Positions 12,676-15,009 of a stretch of DNA of 15,009 nucleotides are shown here, piece by piece (position 1 is the first letter of the stretch; each line of letters begins with the position of its first letter). The stretch is from Methylococcales bacterium (lineage in GTDB: Bacteria; Pseudomonadota; Gammaproteobacteria; Methylococcales; Methylomonadaceae): assembly GCA_009692395.1 (NCBI GenBank), contig SHZG01000031.1:1-15009 (forward strand). Direction: 5' to 3'. Made by a program: the position numbers and the translations under genes. The notes under the pieces were generated by a model, which saw nothing but the letters and a program-made list of their open reading frames with translations, did not search any database and was not told where the DNA came from.

Positions 12676-14667
12676 ATGACCCAACTCAATCCCCAACAAC
12701 AAACCGCTGTTAAAGCTATCGACCATCCCTTGTTAGTATTAGCAGGGGCTGGCAGTGGCAAGACGCGGGTGATTACCGAAAAAATCGCTTATTTGGTGAA
12801 GCAGGGTTTGCCTGCGCGGCATATTGCGGCGGTAACATTTACCAATAAAGCGGCGCGGGAAATGCAGAGTCGGGTGTTTAAATTATTGCGCCCTGAACAA
12901 AGTCGCGGTTTGCGAGTATCTACCTTTCATTCGTTGGGGCTAGATATTTTAAAATTAGAGCATAAAAGTCTGAGTTATAAAACAGGGATTACCTTATTTG
13001 ATGAGCAGGATAAACAGGCGTTATTGAAGAATATAATCAGTCATGCAGTGAATACTTATGATACCGATTTAATCGACCAGTATGCGGGGCAAATTGGGCA
13101 ATGGAAAAATGCCTTTGTCACGCCTGAGCAAGCAGCACAGACTGCATCGGCGAATATTGCTGGGTTGTATGAAGATTATAATCGCTGTTTAAAATCGTAT
13201 AACGCGGTGGATTTTGATGATTTAATTTTATTGCCTGTTTTATTATTTCAGCAACATCCTGAGATATTAACTAAATGGCAAAATAAAATTCGTTATTTAT
13301 TAGTTGATGAATATCAAGATACGAATATCAGCCAATATCAATTAATTAAATTATTGGCAGGTAATCTGGGGCGTTTTACCGTTGTTGGTGATGATGACCA
13401 ATCTATTTATGCGTGGCGGGGCGCACATCCTGAAAATCTCAGCCAATTACAAAAAGATTATCCGCGTTTGCAAGTCATTAAGCTGGAGCAGAATTACCGT
13501 TCTGCGGGGCGGATTTTAAAAGTCGCAAATCAGTTGATTGCCAATAATCCGCACGCTTTTGAAAAACGCTTGTGGAGTGAACTGGGTTATGGCGAACCGC
13601 TCAGAGTATTGAGTCATAAAAATGATGTCGTGGAAGCACAGCAAGTGGTGTCAGAGATTGTGCATCATAAGTTTAAACACGGCGGAAAATACAGCGATTA
13701 TGCGATTTTGTATCGCGGCAATCATCAATCACGCTTGTTTGAAACCTGTTTGCGCGAAAATAATGTGCCGTATTTTATCAGCGGTAGCACCTCATTTTTT
13801 GCATACTCAGAAGTGAAAGATGTATTGAGTTATTTGCGTTTGCTGGTCAATCCACAGGATGATGCCGCTTATTTACGCATTATTAACACGCCACGCCGTG
13901 AAATTGGACATACCACCTTAGAAAAATTAGGCGGGTATGCTAATGAACGCCATATCAGTTTGTTTGCTGCCAGTAGTGAGCTAGGATTGGCGCAACATTT
14001 ACCCGCTAAAGCACGACAGCGTTTGGAAAACTTTCAACACTGGTTATTAAAGACCGCGCAACGCGTGGAAAATGGTGATACCTTTGCCGTCGTTGAACAA
14101 GTCATCCAAGAAATCGGTTATGAACAGCACCTTAAAGAAGACAGCAAAAGCAAAGAAACTGCCGACCGTAAAATGCGCAATGTGAATGATTTAGTGGCGT
14201 GGTTACAGCGTATTGCTGAAAAAGACAGCGGTGAAAAATCGTTATCTGACGTGGTGGCAAAAATTCTTCTGATGGATATTATGGCACGTAATGAAGAGGA
14301 AGAAGCCCACGACCAAGTGAGTTTAATGACACTGCACGCGGCAAAGGGCTTGGAGTTTCCTCATGTATTTTTAATCGGCGTGGAAGAAAATATTTTGCCA
14401 CATCAACACAGTATCGAAACCGATAATATTGAAGAAGAACGCCGCTTAGCGTATGTGGGCATTACTCGCGCTCAGCGTAGTTGCACCTTTAGTTACTGCA
14501 CACACCGTAAACGTTACGGTGAAATCAGTGAATGTGAACCGAGTCGGTTTTTAAGCGAATTACCTGAGGATGATTTGGAATGGGTGAATAAAAAACAACT
14601 CAGCCCTGATGTAGTTAAAGAGCGCGGTATGGCAAATCTTGCCAATTTAAAAACAATGTTGTCGTAA
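12676..14667 (+). CDS. rep: ATP-dependent DNA helicase Rep
   Basis: The 663-residue protein is a superfamily 1A 3'-5' helicase. It aligns closely with E. coli Rep (673 residues) rather than UvrD or PcrA, for example in KIRYLLVDEYQDTNISQY and in the closing LANLKTM, which resembles the Rep C-terminus. Motifs: Q motif LNPQQQ at 4-9, Walker A AGAGSGKT at 23-30, TFTNKAAREM (Ia) at 54-63, DEYQDT at 211-216, GDDDQSIYAWRG (III) at 238-249 and EQNYRS (IV) at 272-277. Near the C-terminus are LMTLHAAKGLEFP (V) and YVGITRAQR (VI). Rep helps replication forks pass DNA-bound proteins. No ribosome binding site is visible before the ATG at 12676, and no better start exists nearby. It follows gatC and precedes tRNA-Arg. 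Confidence 0.97.
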   Translation: MTQLNPQQQTAVKAIDHPLLVLAGAGSGKTRVITEKIAYLVKQGLPARHIAAVTFTNKAAREMQSRVFKLLRPEQSRGLRVSTFHSLGLDILKLEHKSLSYKTGITLFDEQDKQALLKNIISHAVNTYDTDLIDQYAGQIGQWKNAFVTPEQAAQTASANIAGLYEDYNRCLKSYNAVDFDDLILLPVLLFQQHPEILTKWQNKIRYLLVDEYQDTNISQYQLIKLLAGNLGRFTVVGDDDQSIYAWRGAHPENLSQLQKDYPRLQVIKLEQNYRSAGRILKVANQLIANNPHAFEKRLWSELGYGEPLRVLSHKNDVVEAQQVVSEIVHHKFKHGGKYSDYAILYRGNHQSRLFETCLRENNVPYFISGSTSFFAYSEVKDVLSYLRLLVNPQDDAAYLRIINTPRREIGHTTLEKLGGYANERHISLFAASSELGLAQHLPAKARQRLENFQHWLLKTAQRVENGDTFAVVEQVIQEIGYEQHLKEDSKSKETADRKMRNVNDLVAWLQRIAEKDSGEKSLSDVVAKILLMDIMARNEEEEAHDQVSLMTLHAAKGLEFPHVFLIGVEENILPHQHSIETDNIEEERRLAYVGITRAQRSCTFSYCTHRKRYGEISECEPSRFLSELPEDDLEWVNKKQLSPDVVKERGMANLANLKTMLS

Positions 14668-14684
14668 TTAGTGCGGCTATCGGT

Positions 14685-14690
14685 TAGAAT
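14685..14690 (+). promoter_or_regulatory. Candidate -10 element of the tRNA-Arg gene
   Basis: TAGAAT at 14685-14690 lies 13 bases before the mature tRNA 5' end and is followed by a GC-rich stretch (ACGGGGC), the kind of discriminator found in stringently controlled stable-RNA promoters. The -35 region is poor: TCGTAA at 14662-14667 has the right spacing but only three consensus bases, and it overlaps the rep stop codon. Confidence 0.4.
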
Positions 14691-14703
14691 ACGGGGCTTA
14701 TAC

Positions 14704-14780
14704 GCGCCCGTAGCTCAGCTGGATAGAGCGCAGCCCTCCGGAGGCTGAGGTCAGAGGTTCGAATCCGCTCGGGCGCACCA
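14704..14780 (+). tRNA. tRNA-Arg (anticodon CCG)
   Basis: A complete 77-base cloverleaf with encoded CCA: acceptor stem GCGCCCG/CGGGCGC, discriminator A, D arm GCTC/GAGC and anticodon stem CAGCC/GGCTG. The 7-base anticodon loop CTCCGGA has anticodon CCG, reading codon CGG. The variable loop is AGGTC and the T loop TTCGAAT. It is very similar to E. coli tRNA-Arg(CCG). One oddity is an A-G mismatch in the middle of the T stem (AGAGG against CCGCT). The gene lies 36 bases after rep, with the IS end only ten bases downstream. Confidence 0.96.
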
Positions 14781-14790
14781 TAATCTTGTT

Positions 14791-14809
14791 GGTAGTGGGT
14801 TAAATCTGT
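14791..14809 (+). repeat. Terminal inverted repeat of the right IS1-family copy
   Basis: GGTAGTGGGTTAAATCTGT here is the exact inverse of the sequence at 131-149, giving the second end of the same IS type. Together the two sites define the inverted repeats although neither IS is complete. Confidence 0.88.
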
Positions 14810-14811
14810 AA

Positions 14812-15009
14812 TTATGAATAAATATCGCGCTCGAATTCGACCTTGTTGATAAGCAAACCAATGACGGTGTCGTGCATCAACTCTAGTTTTGAGGAGCAAA
14901 TGGTCTTGCGATTGAGTCGTTTGATCCATGTCCGAAAGTTCAGGTTTTTACGTTCTATTTTCTGCGTATTGCGCTTACCAATCTCATGCTTATCAGCCTC
15001 AAGGTGACG
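14812..15009 (-). CDS. IS1-family transposase (InsB), C-terminal fragment (runs off window)
   Basis: The minus strand is open from the window edge to a TAA at 14812-14814 and encodes 65 residues: RHLEADKHEIGKRNTQKIER, then NLNFRTWIKRLNRKTIC, SSKLELMHDTVIGLLIN and a short tail. This matches the end of the IS1 InsB DDE transposase, including the GKRNTQKIER and LRTRIKRL-type region and the final MHD block. The catalytic N-terminal part is off the window. The stop lies 21 bases from the IS end, as usual for IS1 elements. Confidence 0.88.
   Translation of the reverse strand, partial: RHLEADKHEIGKRNTQKIERKNLNFRTWIKRLNRKTICSSKLELMHDTVIGLLINKVEFERDIYS

Larger units (their letters stand above)
14791..15009 (-). 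mobile_element. IS1-family insertion sequence, 3' end (partial)
   Basis: The 3' end of a leftward-transcribed IS begins ten bases past the tRNA and runs off the window. It is marked by the terminal repeat at 14791-14809 and the C-terminal transposase frame at 14812-15009. Its orientation is the same as that of the copy at 1-149. The flanking bases before it are taatcttgtt; the matching target duplication would lie outside the window. Confidence 0.88.

Noticed and set aside
150..14790. The segment between the IS copies as a composite transposon
   Set aside because: Its content is conserved housekeeping genes without cargo, and outer target duplications cannot be seen; independent insertions or contig ends are more likely.
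14684..14929. Minus-strand open frame ending in APERIRTSDLSLRRAALYPAE
   Set aside because: It is the antisense of the tRNA-Arg gene plus an off-frame reading of the IS1 transposase end; this peptide is a familiar false annotation from tRNA antisense.

Overview
The window reads as a chromosomal segment of a gammaproteobacterium with moderate, slightly AT-leaning base composition. The rph/yicC divergent pair, Rep, RecQ, a chromosomal parA-parB locus and an indirect Gln-tRNA route (gatA, gatC) support this. A TIGR04073-type exosortase-associated protein, an IS1-family element and many short palindromic repeats suggest a sulfur-oxidiser-like lineage such as Thiotrichales (Beggiatoa-like). That placement is inference from gene content and cannot be proven from sequence alone.

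Layout, left to right. Positions 1-149 are the 5' end of an IS1-family element on the minus strand. Positions 217-2719 hold three minus-strand genes: rdgB (XTP/dITP pyrophosphatase), a MOSC-domain protein and rph (RNase PH). A cluster of hairpins lies in the leader of the MOSC gene. rph diverges from yicC (plus strand), and recQ follows with its own extended -10 promoter. Positions 6004-7870 are a tightly coupled partition operon: parA, an 85-residue ParB-like mini-protein, and parB, joined by two ATGA overlaps. Next comes a pterin carbinolamine dehydratase gene bracketed by two related 33-nt perfect palindromes, then a metallophosphoesterase gene broken by a frameshift. Converging on it from the minus strand are an OmpA-like lipoprotein gene and a TIGR04073-family gene. 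Positions 10816-12593 carry gatA-gatC without gatB. rep helicase and a tRNA-Arg(CCG) follow, and ten bases beyond the tRNA the 3' end of a second IS1-family copy begins and runs off the window.

Most genes are housekeeping: nucleotide-pool cleaning (RdgB), RNA 3'-end processing and RNA decay (Rph, YicC), replication fork and recombination helicases (Rep, RecQ), chromosome segregation (ParA, ParB) and tRNA charging (GatA, GatC, tRNA-Arg).

The most unusual item is the mini-protein between parA and parB. It carries the ParB N-terminal ParA-activating motif KRGLGRGLEALL, almost identical to that of the adjacent ParB (11 of 12 residues). It has no CTPase or DNA-binding domain; instead the motif is joined by a linker to a regular heptad coiled coil. 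The codons of the two motifs differ mostly by synonymous changes, which suggests selection on the peptide. It may be a dedicated regulator of ParA.
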